The notes beneath the pieces are model-generated. The model had not been told where the DNA came from, did no database searches, and worked only from the letters and a program-made list of their open reading frames with translations. A stretch of 64,000 nucleotides of DNA from Pannonibacter sp051860505 (GTDB lineage: Bacteria > Pseudomonadota > Alphaproteobacteria > Rhizobiales > Stappiaceae), in the NCBI RefSeq assembly GCF_051860505.1, contig NZ_JBHYDX010000016.1, positions 1-64,000 on the forward strand, read 5' to 3'. A program made the translations under genes and the position numbers. Below, in pieces: positions 41,144 to 49,637 of this stretch; the first letter of the stretch is position 1; each line of letters starts with the position of its first letter.

Positions 41144-41291
41144 CGTCGCTCCTGCGCAGGCAGGAGCCTAGTAACCGAGGCGGTTAGCGGTGTGCGCTGA
41201 CTGTGCCTTGTACCGTTGTTTGGGTTGGGTTTCCGCTGAGTTTTCCAAGATGCACCGGGGGTACTGGGCTCCTGCCTGCGCAGGAGCGACG
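41144..41291. repeat. 25-bp perfect inverted repeat
   Basis: Arms 41144-41168 and 41267-41291 are perfect reverse complements with a 98-bp spacer. Each arm contains the smaller palindrome CTCCTGCGCAGGCAGGAG, so it can also fold alone. Confidence 0.75.
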
Positions 41292-41329
41292 AGGGGAGGG
41301 GGCCGTGTTGGAGCCTCTTCCGTCTCGTA

Positions 41330-41445
41330 ACACTCCGCGCTGTCCCGGCCTTGAGCCGGGACCTGTCAGAATTGCTCCGTGGTGACGCCGGTGGTGGGCT
41401 CGTGGGCGGCATCACAGGTCCCGGCACAGGGCCGGGACGGCGTGT
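41330..41445. repeat. Paired palindromic repeat element, copy B
   Basis: GTCCCGGC/GCCGGGAC at 41342-41362 and again at 41418-41438 are perfect 8-bp stems, in inverted relation, 76 bp start to start. This is the best-preserved copy in the window. Confidence 0.75.
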
Positions 41446-41507
41446 GTGGGGGCGATGGGGGCTGACAGATTGACGGAACCGCCTCGTCGCCCCCACCCTA
41501 TTGCAAA

Positions 41508-42854
41508 TTAGCCCACCTTCGCCGGGGCGCCCGCCAGCTTGTCTGCCCTGGCGTCCTGGGCCTTGGCGGCGGACTTGATGTCCCGGGCGTTGAGCGGCAT
41601 GATGCGCAGGCGGGTGATGCGGTTGCGTTCGCGGCGCAGCACGGTGAAGCGGAAGCCGTGGAAGGTGAAGATCTGCCGCTCGTCCGGGATCATCCGGGCC
41701 TCGTGAATGACCAGGCCGGCGATGGTGGTCGCTTCCTCGTCAGGCAGGTTCCAGTCATTGGCGCGGTTGAGGTCACGGATGGGCACCGAGCCGTCGACAA
41801 TGACCGAGCCATCGGCCTGGGGCCGTACGCCGGTCAGCTCGATATCGTGTTCGTCCGCGATTTCGCCGACGATTTCCTCAAGGATGTCTTCCAGCGTCAC
41901 GAGGCCCTGCACCTCGCCATATTCGTCGATGACGAAGGCAAAATGTGATTTGCGCTTGAGGAAGGCGTTGAGCTGGTCCTGCAGGCTGGTTGTGTCCGGC
42001 ACGAACCAGGGCGGTGTGGCGATCTTCAGGACATCGAGCTTGTCGAAATCATTGCCGGCAGCTTTCAGCGCGCGGAGAAGGTCCTTGGCGTGCAGCACGC
42101 CGACGAAATTGTCGCTCTCGCCCTTCCACAGCGGCATGCGGGTGTAGGGCGCGGCAAGCGCGGCGTCGATCAGCTTGGAAATATCCTCATCGACATTGAG
42201 GGCCATCATGCTGGTCCGGTGCACCATGACGTCGGAGACTTCCAGCTCCGCGAGGTCAAGCAGGCCGCCGAGACGGTCACGGTCGGCCTTGACGAGGCCG
42301 CCCTCCAGATGCTGCAGGTCGACCGCGCCGCGCAGCTCGTCATGCGCTGACAGGATCGCGGTCGCCTCGTCGACACTGACGCCGAAAATGCGCAGGATCA
42401 GACGGACAACCCACTCGATGGTAATCACAACGGGGCCGAAAACCGCAACGATGATCCGAACGACCGGAGCCACCGCAATGGCGAAGCGGTCCGGATTGGA
42501 GATCGCCACGGTCTTGGGCATGACTTCGGACAGGACGACGACAAGGATCGTCATCACGACTGTTGCCAGCGCAACGCCAGCCTCGCCGAAGAGCGACAGA
42601 AACAGGCTGGTGGTCAGCGCGGAGGCCAGGATGTTGACGATGTTGTTGCCCAGCAGCAATGCGCCGATCAGCCGCTCACGGGTGGCGATCAGGCGTGAGA
42701 CCACGCTGGCCCGCGGATCTCCAGCCTTCTCCAACTGGTGCATGCGTGCCCGCGAGGCGGCCGTAAGGGCCGTCTCGGAGCCTGAGAAGAAGGCGGACAC
42801 GGCGAGCAGGCAGAGAATTCCGCCGATCGTGAACCACAAGGTCGTTTCGATCAT
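41508..42854 (-). CDS. CorC/HlyC-type CNNM membrane protein with CBS domains
   Basis: A protein of 448 residues. The N-terminal DUF21 (CNNM) domain with four helices spans about 1-160 (FFSGSETALTAASRARMHQLEK and LLGNNIVNILASALTTSLF are diagnostic). Two CBS repeats follow (DVMVHRTSMMALNVDE and TTSLQDQLNAFLKRKSHFAFVIDEYGEVQGLVTLEDILEEIVGEI), then a C-terminal CorC_HlyC domain. Such proteins are linked to Mg2+ or Co2+ handling, and the old name haemolysin is misleading. Its start overlaps the aroB stop by 4 bp, completing the aroK-aroB-corC operon. Confidence 0.93.
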   Translation of the reverse strand: MIETTLWFTIGGILCLLAVSAFFSGSETALTAASRARMHQLEKAGDPRASVVSRLIATRERLIGALLLGNNIVNILASALTTSLFLSLFGEAGVALATVVMTILVVVLSEVMPKTVAISNPDRFAIAVAPVVRIIVAVFGPVVITIEWVVRLILRIFGVSVDEATAILSAHDELRGAVDLQHLEGGLVKADRDRLGGLLDLAELEVSDVMVHRTSMMALNVDEDISKLIDAALAAPYTRMPLWKGESDNFVGVLHAKDLLRALKAAGNDFDKLDVLKIATPPWFVPDTTSLQDQLNAFLKRKSHFAFVIDEYGEVQGLVTLEDILEEIVGEIADEHDIELTGVRPQADGSVIVDGSVPIRDLNRANDWNLPDEEATTIAGLVIHEARMIPDERQIFTFHGFRFTVLRRERNRITRLRIMPLNARDIKSAAKAQDARADKLAGAPAKVG

Positions 42855-43981
42855 GAGCGCAGCTTCTCCTGGAGGAAGGCGAGCACGGCCGCAGGGTCTA
42901 CGCCTTTTTCGACGAAGGCCTGGCCGATGCCACGGGAAAGGATGAAGGTCAGTGCGCCGCGGCTGACCTTTTTATCCTGGGCAATGATGTCGAGCAGCGT
43001 TTCGGCTGGCGGCATCTGCCCGGGGATCTGCCGCATGTGGGTCGGCAGGCCGACTTCGACAAGATGGGCCGTGACACGGGCAACAACGGCGTCGTCGATC
43101 AGGCCCAGGCGGGCGGAGAATTCATGCGCCAGGGTCATGCCGATGGCGACGCCCTCGCCATGGACGAGGCGCTCGCTGGCATAGTCGACAGCCGACTCCA
43201 GCGCATGGCCGAAGGTGTGGCCGAGATTGAGCAATGCCCGCTGGCCGGCCTCGCGCTCGTCGGCGGACACGGTTGCTGCCTTGGCGGCGCAGGAGCGGGC
43301 GACGGCTTCCTCGCGGGCCGGTCCACCGGAGAAGATCTCGCGCCAGTTCGCCTCCAGCCAGTCGAAGAAGGCGGCATCGCCGAGGAGGCCGTATTTGACC
43401 ACCTCGGCATAGCCGGCGCGGAACTCGCGTTCGCTCAGCGTGTCGAGCAGGGCGGTATCGGCAAGGACGAGGTCGGGCTGGTGGAATGCACCGATCAGGT
43501 TCTTGCCATGGCGGGAATTGATGCCGGTCTTGCCACCGACGGAACTGTCGACCTGGGACAGGAGCGTGGTCGGGATCTGGATGAAACTCATGCCCCGGCG
43601 CACGGAGGCGGCCACGAAGCCGGCCAGATCGCCGACAACGCCGCCGCCGAAGGCGAGCACCGCATCGCCGCGTTCCAGGCGGGCGGCCAGAACCTCGTCG
43701 CACAGGCGCTGGTATTCGGCAAAGCACTTGGTCTGCTCGCCCGGCGGGACGGTCATCACGGTGTAGCCGACGCCGGCGGCATCAAGGCTGTTGGTCAGTG
43801 CGGCAAGATGCAGGCGGGCGACAGTGGCATCGGTGATGATGGCGAGCCGGCCGCCCGGCATCAGCGCGGCAGTGCGCTCACCCGTAGAGGCGAGAAGGCC
43901 ACGGCCGATCAGGATGTCATAGGAGCGATCGCCGAGATCGACCGGGACGGTTGTCGGATGGAGGATACTTGCAAGGGTCAT
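42851..43981 (-). CDS. aroB: 3-dehydroquinate synthase
   Basis: A protein of 376 residues. GGGVVGDLAGFVAASVRRGMSFIQIPTTLLSQVDSSVGGKTGIN binds NAD and substrate, and GHTFGHALE and HGEGVAIGM hold the zinc ligands together with an earlier Glu. The family motif KYGLLGDAAFFDWLE is present. It converts DAHP to 3-dehydroquinate, the second step of the shikimate pathway. It begins 2 bp after the aroK stop, the standard aroKB pair. Confidence 0.97.
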   Translation of the reverse strand: MTLASILHPTTVPVDLGDRSYDILIGRGLLASTGERTAALMPGGRLAIITDATVARLHLAALTNSLDAAGVGYTVMTVPPGEQTKCFAEYQRLCDEVLAARLERGDAVLAFGGGVVGDLAGFVAASVRRGMSFIQIPTTLLSQVDSSVGGKTGINSRHGKNLIGAFHQPDLVLADTALLDTLSEREFRAGYAEVVKYGLLGDAAFFDWLEANWREIFSGGPAREEAVARSCAAKAATVSADEREAGQRALLNLGHTFGHALESAVDYASERLVHGEGVAIGMTLAHEFSARLGLIDDAVVARVTAHLVEVGLPTHMRQIPGQMPPAETLLDIIAQDKKVSRGALTFILSRGIGQAFVEKGVDPAAVLAFLQEKLRS

Positions 43982-43983
43982 GA

Positions 43984-44613
43984 TTACTCGGCAGCGGTTT
44001 CAGGTCCGGATGACAGGTCAGGCCGGGACGACAGATAGATCTCCAGCGCCTGCATGATGTCTTCCATAACCGTTTCGTGGGGCACATCGCGCGACCAGAC
44101 CGACAGGTCGGCCAGGGCATAGACCGGTTCGCGCGTGTCCAGCAGCTTGCGCATCGTGCCTTCCGGGTCGGCGTTCTGCAGCAATGGGCGGGTGGGCCGC
44201 TTGCGCACCCGGCTCATGACCGTGTCGAGATCCGCCCGCAGCCATACCGAGACGGCGCGGCGGGATATTTCCTTGCGGGTGGTCTCGCTCATGAAGGCAC
44301 CGCCGCCGGTTGCCAGGACCATCGGGCCCTCCTGCAAGAGACGGGCGATGACGCGTTCCTCGCCGCGGCGGAATTCCGGCTCGCCATGGACGGCGAAGAT
44401 TTCGGATACGGTCATGTTGGCGGCCGTCTCGATCTCGGTATCGGCATCCAGGAAGGGCAGGCCGAGGCGCTGGGCAAGGCGCCGGCCAACACTGGACTTG
44501 CCGCAGCCCATGATGCCGACCAGCACGAGGCAACGGTTTCCCAGGGCCGCGACAAGCCGGGCTGCACGTTCGTCGGTGATGAGTGTGCCCGTTCCGGCTG
44601 CCCCCACGGCCAT
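43984..44613 (-). CDS. aroK: Shikimate kinase
   Basis: A protein of 209 residues with P-loop GIMGCGKSS, FLDADTEIE (shikimate and Mg2+ binding), GEPEFRRGEERVI, ATGGGAFM and the lid arginine in RPLLQ. It phosphorylates shikimate at O3 with ATP. The N-terminal extension of about 26 residues (AVGAAGTGTLITDERAARLVAALG) before the core is usual in Rhizobiales. It is the first gene of the aroK-aroB-corC operon and is divergent from a small membrane protein and xerD. Confidence 0.96.
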   Translation of the reverse strand: MAVGAAGTGTLITDERAARLVAALGNRCLVLVGIMGCGKSSVGRRLAQRLGLPFLDADTEIETAANMTVSEIFAVHGEPEFRRGEERVIARLLQEGPMVLATGGGAFMSETTRKEISRRAVSVWLRADLDTVMSRVRKRPTRPLLQNADPEGTMRKLLDTREPVYALADLSVWSRDVPHETVMEDIMQALEIYLSSRPDLSSGPETAAE

Positions 44614-44705
44614 CCTCCCTTGTGTCTGTTCCCGGGCCTTTTATCATATTCAGACGAAATGCAAGTGCGTCGCAACCTGAGTCGGCGCCAAGGAGCCGAT
44701 TTGCC

Positions 44706-44849
44706 GTGCCAACCCTGACCCGTCTCGTTGCCGCCGTCCTTGTCCTGGCGATGCTTGGCTATGGTGCCGTCTATGCGCTGGCCAATCTGGTCGAGCCACG
44801 CGAGCGGGAAATCACGGTGCGGGTGCAGAAGGACGGCTTCGCCCGGTAG
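44706..44849 (+). CDS. Small single-span membrane protein (47 aa)
   Basis: Forty-seven residues from GTG 44706: a hydrophobic helix (LVAAVLVLAMLGYGAVYALANLV) followed by a conserved-looking PREREITVRVQKDGFAR tail. AAGGAG lies 11 nt before the GTG. A small protein of this type recurs between aroK and xerD in Rhizobiales and has no known function. It precedes xerD by 29 bp and is probably cotranscribed with it. Confidence 0.65.
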   Translation: MPTLTRLVAAVLVLAMLGYGAVYALANLVEPREREITVRVQKDGFAR

Positions 44850-44878
44850 GGCGGTGCTGCGTGGCGGGAGCTGGAGCA

Positions 44879-45802
44879 ATGGCGGGGGATACCGGCATCG
44901 AGACATTTCTGGAAATGCTGGCGGCGGAGCGCGGCGCGGCACTCAATACGCTCGAAAGCTATCGGCGGGATCTGGAGGACTTTGCTGAGTTTCTCGGCTC
45001 CACCCGGATATCCGAAGCGGACCAGGGCGATGTCAGCGCCTATCTCGGCGACCTGACCGCGCGGGGATTTGCTGCCTCGTCACAGGCGCGGCGGTTGTCG
45101 GCTCTCAGGCAGTTCTTCAAGTTCCTGTTTGCAGAAGGCCGGCGCAAGGACGAGCCAACGCGGATCCTGTCGGCACCGAAGAAGCGGCAGAGCCTGCCGA
45201 AAGTGCTGAGCGTGGCCGAGGTGGACCGCCTGATCGAGGCGGCGCGGTTCGATGCGGTGCAGGTGCACGAGACGCCGGGGCGGCAACTCAGGGCCTCACG
45301 GCTCTACACGCTGCTGGAGGTGCTCTACGCCTCGGGGCTGCGCGTGTCCGAACTGGTGGCGCTGCCGGTGCGGGCAGCCTTGCGCGATGCGCGGCTGATC
45401 GAGATCCGCGGCAAGGGCGGCAAGGAGCGGCTGGTGCCGCTGAGCCCGCGCGCGCAGGAGGCGATGCGGGCCTATGTGGCGCTGCGCAAGGCCGAAAACG
45501 CGTTTACCGAGAGCCCCTGGCTGTTTCCGTCCTATTCGGAAAGCGGGCATTTCACCCGGCAGGCCTTTGCGCGCGACCTGAAGACGCTGGCGGTGGGGGT
45601 TGGCTTGTCGGCGGCGCAGGTATCGCCGCATGTGCTAAGGCACGCCTTTGCCTCGCATCTGTTGCAGAACGGAGCGGACCTGCGCGTGGTGCAGCAGCTT
45701 CTCGGACATGCCGACATCTCGACGACGCAGATCTACACCCATGTGCTCGACGAGCGCCTGCGGGATCTCGTCGAGACACATCATCCACTGGCGAAGGCCT
45801 GA
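44879..45802 (+). CDS. xerD: Tyrosine recombinase XerD
   Basis: A protein of 307 residues with an N-terminal SAM-like core-binding domain (about 1-90) and the catalytic domain. The catalytic set is R155 in SGLRVSEL, K179, H251 and R254 in HVLRHAFASH, H277 in LLGHADIS and nucleophile Y286 in TTQIYTHV. With XerC it resolves chromosome dimers at dif. ATG 44879 follows GGGAG and CTGGAG; a GTG at 44861 is less likely. It converges on the amidase gene with a 3-bp gap. I see no att-like repeats around it, so a phage origin is unlikely. Confidence 0.95.
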   Translation: MAGDTGIETFLEMLAAERGAALNTLESYRRDLEDFAEFLGSTRISEADQGDVSAYLGDLTARGFAASSQARRLSALRQFFKFLFAEGRRKDEPTRILSAPKKRQSLPKVLSVAEVDRLIEAARFDAVQVHETPGRQLRASRLYTLLEVLYASGLRVSELVALPVRAALRDARLIEIRGKGGKERLVPLSPRAQEAMRAYVALRKAENAFTESPWLFPSYSESGHFTRQAFARDLKTLAVGVGLSAAQVSPHVLRHAFASHLLQNGADLRVVQQLLGHADISTTQIYTHVLDERLRDLVETHHPLAKA

Positions 45803-45805
45803 TTT

Positions 45806-47206
45806 TCAGCGCGTGGGCGCCGGAGTTTCGGGCAAGAGGCTCTCGATGGTCCGGGCAACGGCGAGGAGATGCCGGTCGGAATGGGCCGGGCCGTCAATCT
45901 CGAGACCAACGGGCAGACCGTCTGCCGTAATGCCTGCTGGCAGTGAGATGCCCGGGATGGCGGCATTCGATCCCGGATCCGTGTTGCGGATGAAGGTGGG
46001 GAAAGTCGGAACCTCGACGCCATCGAGGCGGACCGTGCGGTCGGAGGTGGCGATCGGCGTCGCGGCCAGCGGCACGGTCGGGAAGACCAGCGCATCAAGC
46101 CGTTCGCGCGTGAAGACCTCGGCATAAGCGGCCTGAAGCCGGGGCCGCAGATCCTGCATCGCCTCGCGGTAGACCGCATCGGGGATCGCGCCGGAACCCG
46201 TCACATACTCGGAGAAGACATGGGCGACGTCCGGGCTGGCGATTGCGGCGGCAAGGCCCTCGAGCGTGACGCCAGTTTCATTGGCCGCGAGAAACTCCGG
46301 CATGTCGCGGCGGATCTCGTAAAGCGCGATGGCGATGCCGACCCGGTCGCTGATGTCGCGGATGTTCGTCAGGTCGACCGGAACAAGGGTCACACCGGCC
46401 AGGCGCAGCCGGTCGAGTGCAGTCTCGAACACGGCGGCTGTCGCCGGGTCGAGGCCTTGCGTGAAGGGAGCGGCAAGGCCGAGGCGAATCGACTGCGGGG
46501 CGACGTCCCGCAGCTCGTTGATTGTGCCGGTGATGACCGCATCGAGAAGCGCAAGATCGGCGACGCTGCGGGCCATCGGGCCTGCGGTGTCACGGGTGCG
46601 GGCAATCGGGACGATGCCTGCCCCCGGATAGCGGCCGACGGTGGGGCGCAATCCACAGATGCCGTTGAGGGCGGCGGGAATGCGGACCGAACCGCCGGTG
46701 TCGGTGCCAAGGCCGGCCGGGGCGAGGCGCGCGCCGATGGCAGCTCCGGTGCCGCCACTGGAGCCGCCGGCGATCCGGTCCGGTGCATAGGCGTTGGCGA
46801 CGGCACCGAAGGCGGCATTGTTCGAGGTGATGCCGAAGGCCAGCTCGTGCATGTTGGTCTTGCCGAGAATGATCGCCCCGGCCGCGCGCAGCCGCGCGAC
46901 CACGGGCGCATCCGTTGCCGGCACCCAGTCCTTCAACGCCGGCGTTCCGGCGGTGTTGGGCAGGCCGGCGACGGCGATGTTGTCCTTGATCACCAGTGGC
47001 ACGCCCTGCAGCGGGCCGGAAGGCGCTGCACCCGCCGCGTCAGATGCGGCTGCGGCCGCGCGTGCACCGGTTTCATCAAGGGTGATGAAGATGTTGTCGC
47101 CCGCCCGCGCCTTCGCGGCCTCCAGCAGGGTGGCCACAAGGGCGGTGGTGGTCAGGCTGCCGGACGCACGGGCGGCCTGAAGGTCGGAAATGGTCATCTC
47201 GCGCAT
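45806..47206 (-). CDS. Amidase signature family hydrolase
   Basis: A protein of 466 residues with the amidase-signature triad: Lys in LVIKDNIAVAGLPNTAGTP, the cis-Ser and nucleophilic Ser in AGGSSGGTGAAIGARLAPAGLGTDTGGSVRIPAALNGICGLRPT. It hydrolyses an amide bond. The substrate is unknown, and indoleacetamide- or mandelamide-type hydrolases are possible. Start 47206 has AGAGGG upstream, but a second candidate ATG nine bases later (MTISDLQAA) is possible. A 20-bp tandem duplication (47199-47238) has copied the start codon and ribosome-binding site into another frame. Confidence 0.88.
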   Translation of the reverse strand: MREMTISDLQAARASGSLTTTALVATLLEAAKARAGDNIFITLDETGARAAAAASDAAGAAPSGPLQGVPLVIKDNIAVAGLPNTAGTPALKDWVPATDAPVVARLRAAGAIILGKTNMHELAFGITSNNAAFGAVANAYAPDRIAGGSSGGTGAAIGARLAPAGLGTDTGGSVRIPAALNGICGLRPTVGRYPGAGIVPIARTRDTAGPMARSVADLALLDAVITGTINELRDVAPQSIRLGLAAPFTQGLDPATAAVFETALDRLRLAGVTLVPVDLTNIRDISDRVGIAIALYEIRRDMPEFLAANETGVTLEGLAAAIASPDVAHVFSEYVTGSGAIPDAVYREAMQDLRPRLQAAYAEVFTRERLDALVFPTVPLAATPIATSDRTVRLDGVEVPTFPTFIRNTDPGSNAAIPGISLPAGITADGLPVGLEIDGPAHSDRHLLAVARTIESLLPETPAPTR

Positions 47207-47238
47207 GGTGCCCTCTGGTCGCGCATGGTGCCCTCTGG
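47199..47238. repeat. 20-bp tandem duplication over the amidase start
   Basis: TCGCGCATGGTGCCCTCTGG occurs at 47199-47218 and again at 47219-47238. On the minus strand this duplicates the Shine-Dalgarno sequence and start codon. The upstream copy opens a 10-codon minicistron (MRDQRAPCAR) ending at a TGA beside the true start. Confidence 0.85.
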
Positions 47239-47377
47239 CCGTCGTGCCCGGGAGCAGACAAGCTCCGCCCAGGGCAATGATGCAGTCAAGCACAAGCGCC
47301 TTGCAACAACACGGAATGCTCGCCGACCTGCACGATCAGGCAAGCGAGATTGCAGCTTCTGCCAGAGGCAAGGCGGC

Positions 47378-48430
47378 TCACACCGGCATCAAGGCCCAGT
47401 AGTCGAAGTCGAGGATGACGTTTTCGGCATAGGTGCCGGTGTCATCGGAATAGGGGAAGTCGGCGCAGGGGCGGTTCTTGGTGGAAACGAGGCGCAGGCG
47501 CAGGGCGCCGACGTCGTTGCGGCCTTCAATGCGGGCGGTGTCGATGACTTCCGACCAGGCATAGACCGTGTCGCCGGCGAAGAGCGGGGCGACATGGCGG
47601 CCGGCGTTGATCGCGGCGATGTGGAAGGCCGAGCCGAGGCCATTGAAGGACAGGGCGCGTGCCAGCGAGATGACGTGTCCGCCATAGATCAGCCGCCGGC
47701 CGAAGCGGCCCTGACCTTCCGTGTGTTGGTTGAAATGCACCTTCGCCGTGTTCTGGTAGAGGCGTGTGGCCAGCATGTGGTCGGTTTCCTCGACCGTCAT
47801 GCCGTCCACATGGTCGATGCGCTCGCCGGCAACATAGTCGGCAAAGCGGAAGCGGCTGCCGGCGAGGGCGGCGTCCCAGGCGTGGGCGGACAGCATCGGG
47901 CAGGCATCGCCGAGTGCATCGGGATCAATGCTTTCCGGCAGGGTCGGAACAACGGGAGCCGGCGCAGGGCTGCCCGGCTCGCGCTTGTTGACCATGACCC
48001 AGCGGACATAGTCGAGCACTTCCGTGCCGTCGGACTTGTAGCCGGTGGAGCGGACATAGACGACGCCGGTCTTGCCGTTGGAGTTTTCCTTGAGGCCGAT
48101 GACCTCGGACACGGCCGACAGGGTGTCGCCCGGGTAGACAGGTGCAAGGAAGCGGCCGCCGGCGTAGCCGAGATTGGCCACGGCATTGAGCGAGATGTCC
48201 GGGACGGTCTTGCCGAAGACGATGTGGAAGGTCAGCAGGTCATCGATCGGCGCGCGCGGATAGCCCAGCTTGCGGGCGAAGGCATCCGACGACTGCACGG
48301 CAAAGCGCGGGCCATAGATCGCGGTGTAAAGGGCGATGTCGCCCTCTGTGACGGTCCGCGGCGTGGCATGGCGGATCACCTGGCCGACGTAGAAATCCTC
48401 GAAGAAATTGCCCGGGTTCGTCTTGGTCAC
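47378..48430 (-). CDS. mch: Mesaconyl-CoA hydratase (MaoC-like, double hot-dog)
   Basis: A protein of 350 residues with two MaoC-type hot-dog domains: NPGNFFEDFYVGQVIRHATPRTVTEGDIALYTAIYGPRFAVQSSDAFARKLG at the N-terminus and YQNTAKVHFNQHTEGQGRFGRRLIYGGHVISLARALSF in the second half. This length and opening fit mesaconyl-C1-CoA hydratase of the ethylmalonyl-CoA pathway, which hydrates mesaconyl-CoA to beta-methylmalyl-CoA. GTG 48430 follows GGAG; the longer frame to 48499 lacks homology. It is divergent from sbtA, within 8 kb of ccr and ecm. Confidence 0.9.
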   Translation of the reverse strand: MTKTNPGNFFEDFYVGQVIRHATPRTVTEGDIALYTAIYGPRFAVQSSDAFARKLGYPRAPIDDLLTFHIVFGKTVPDISLNAVANLGYAGGRFLAPVYPGDTLSAVSEVIGLKENSNGKTGVVYVRSTGYKSDGTEVLDYVRWVMVNKREPGSPAPAPVVPTLPESIDPDALGDACPMLSAHAWDAALAGSRFRFADYVAGERIDHVDGMTVEETDHMLATRLYQNTAKVHFNQHTEGQGRFGRRLIYGGHVISLARALSFNGLGSAFHIAAINAGRHVAPLFAGDTVYAWSEVIDTARIEGRNDVGALRLRLVSTKNRPCADFPYSDDTGTYAENVILDFDYWALMPV

Positions 48431-48602
48431 GCCTGAACTCCCACTGCCACCGACCTGTTTCTGCCCGCGACTTTGACCTGTTGCTGCAATGCGAAGCAAG
48501 TGGGACCTTTGTCGGAGGTGCGGCTTGTCATGCGCGATGGCACAACCTACATCGGCGGCTACGAAGAAACACGTAGTTCCAGACCTGCGGGACAGGCAGC
48601 AT

Positions 48603-48620
48603 CATGCCGGTACCGGCATG
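48603..48620. promoter_or_regulatory. Perfect 18-bp palindrome before sbtA
   Basis: CATGCCGGTACCGGCATG is fully self-complementary and ends 14 bp before the sbtA ATG, in the region between divergent mch and sbtA. Its form and place suggest a regulator binding site; as RNA it would form a hairpin next to the ribosome-binding site. Confidence 0.6.
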
Positions 48621-48634
48621 TCGAGGTTAAGCGA

Positions 48635-49633
48635 ATGGAAAACCTACTCGCCCTGGCCGGGCAAAACCTGCTGTCACCTATCATCCTGTCCTTCGCACTT
48701 GGACTGGCGGCGGCGCTCGGGCGATCAGACCTGTCGGTGCCGGAGGCCGCAGCCAAGGCGCTGTCGATCTACCTGCTGTTTGCCATCGGCTTCAAGGGCG
48801 GCGTCAGCGTGTCGTCGCATGGGCTGGACGCGCGGCTGGGCCTGTCGCTGGTCGCGGGCGTGCTGCTGTCCTTCGTCCTGCCGTTTGTCGCCTATGCGCT
48901 GGTGCGCAGCCTGACCCGTCTGTCGGCGCTGGATGCGGCGGCTGTTGCCGGTCACTACGGGTCGATTTCCATTGTCACCTTCGTGGCGGCAAGCTCCGTG
49001 CTGCAGGGCAGCGGCATTCCGGGAGAAGGCTACATGGTGGCGGTGGCCGCTGCTATGGAGGCTCCGGCGATCCTGTCCGCGCTCTGGCTGGCCAGCCGCT
49101 CGCGCAAGCCGCAACCCGGCGGCGCAGCCGATCAGCATGACGGCGGCCTGATGCGCGAAATCCTGCTCAACGGTTCCATCGTGCTGCTGGTGGGCTCGTT
49201 CTTTATCGGCATGATCACCGGACAGAAGGGCCTGAGCGAGATTGAAAGCTTCATCGTTGCCCCGTTCAAGGGCGTGCTGTGCCTGTTCCTGCTGGACATG
49301 GGACTTGTGGCGGGACGTGGCCTGCGCGCGGCGCGGGGGATCCTGTCGCCGGGGCTGGTCGGGTTCGGCATGCTCATGCCATTGATCGGCGCGGCTGCGG
49401 GGCTCGGGACCGGCGCGCTGCTGGGCCTGTCGACCGGCGGCGTGGTGCTGATGATGACGCTGTGCGCCTCGGCCTCCTATATTGCCGTGCCGGCGGCGAT
49501 GCGCGTGGCGCTGCCGGAGGCCAATCCGTCCGTCTACCTGACGGTGTCGCTCGGGATCACGTTCCCGTTCAACCTGACTGTCGGAATTCCGCTTTACATC
49601 GCAATCGCCACCGGGCTGGGCATCGGAGGGTAA
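48635..49633 (+). CDS. sbtA: Sodium-dependent bicarbonate permease, SbtA-like
   Basis: A protein of 332 residues with about ten hydrophobic helices in two inverted halves: NLLSPIILSFALGLAAALGRSDLSVPEAAAKALSIYLLFAIGFKGGVSV, then AAAVAGHYGSISIVTFVAASSVL, and FKGVLCLFLLDMGLVAGRGL with NPSVYLTVSLGITFPFNLTVGIPLYIAIA at the end. This is the SbtA (DUF897) family, high-affinity Na+/HCO3- symporters of cyanobacteria also found in heterotrophs. The frame opens at 48473, but homology and hydrophobicity begin at ATG 48635. A PII-like SbtB gene follows by 4 bp, which supports the call. Confidence 0.92.
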   Translation: MENLLALAGQNLLSPIILSFALGLAAALGRSDLSVPEAAAKALSIYLLFAIGFKGGVSVSSHGLDARLGLSLVAGVLLSFVLPFVAYALVRSLTRLSALDAAAVAGHYGSISIVTFVAASSVLQGSGIPGEGYMVAVAAAMEAPAILSALWLASRSRKPQPGGAADQHDGGLMREILLNGSIVLLVGSFFIGMITGQKGLSEIESFIVAPFKGVLCLFLLDMGLVAGRGLRAARGILSPGLVGFGMLMPLIGAAAGLGTGALLGLSTGGVVLMMTLCASASYIAVPAAMRVALPEANPSVYLTVSLGITFPFNLTVGIPLYIAIATGLGIGG

Positions 49634-49637
49634 GGGC

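Larger units (their letters stand above)
40995..41507. other. 513-bp repeat-rich intergenic region
   Basis: There is no gene here. It consists of two copies of a paired-palindrome element (41003-41120 and 41330-41445) with a 25-bp inverted repeat (41144-41168 and 41267-41291) between them. It separates bolA from the convergent CorC-like gene. Confidence 0.7.

Noticed and set aside
46220..48436. 738-codon open frame on the plus strand over the amidase and mch genes
   Set aside because: It crosses two well-supported genes on the other strand, and the product (Gly/Arg/Asp-rich) matches nothing.
48473..48634. 54-residue N-terminal extension of SbtA
   Set aside because: The extension is not hydrophobic or family-like and would put the 18-bp palindrome inside the coding region; ATG 48635 starts the conserved part.
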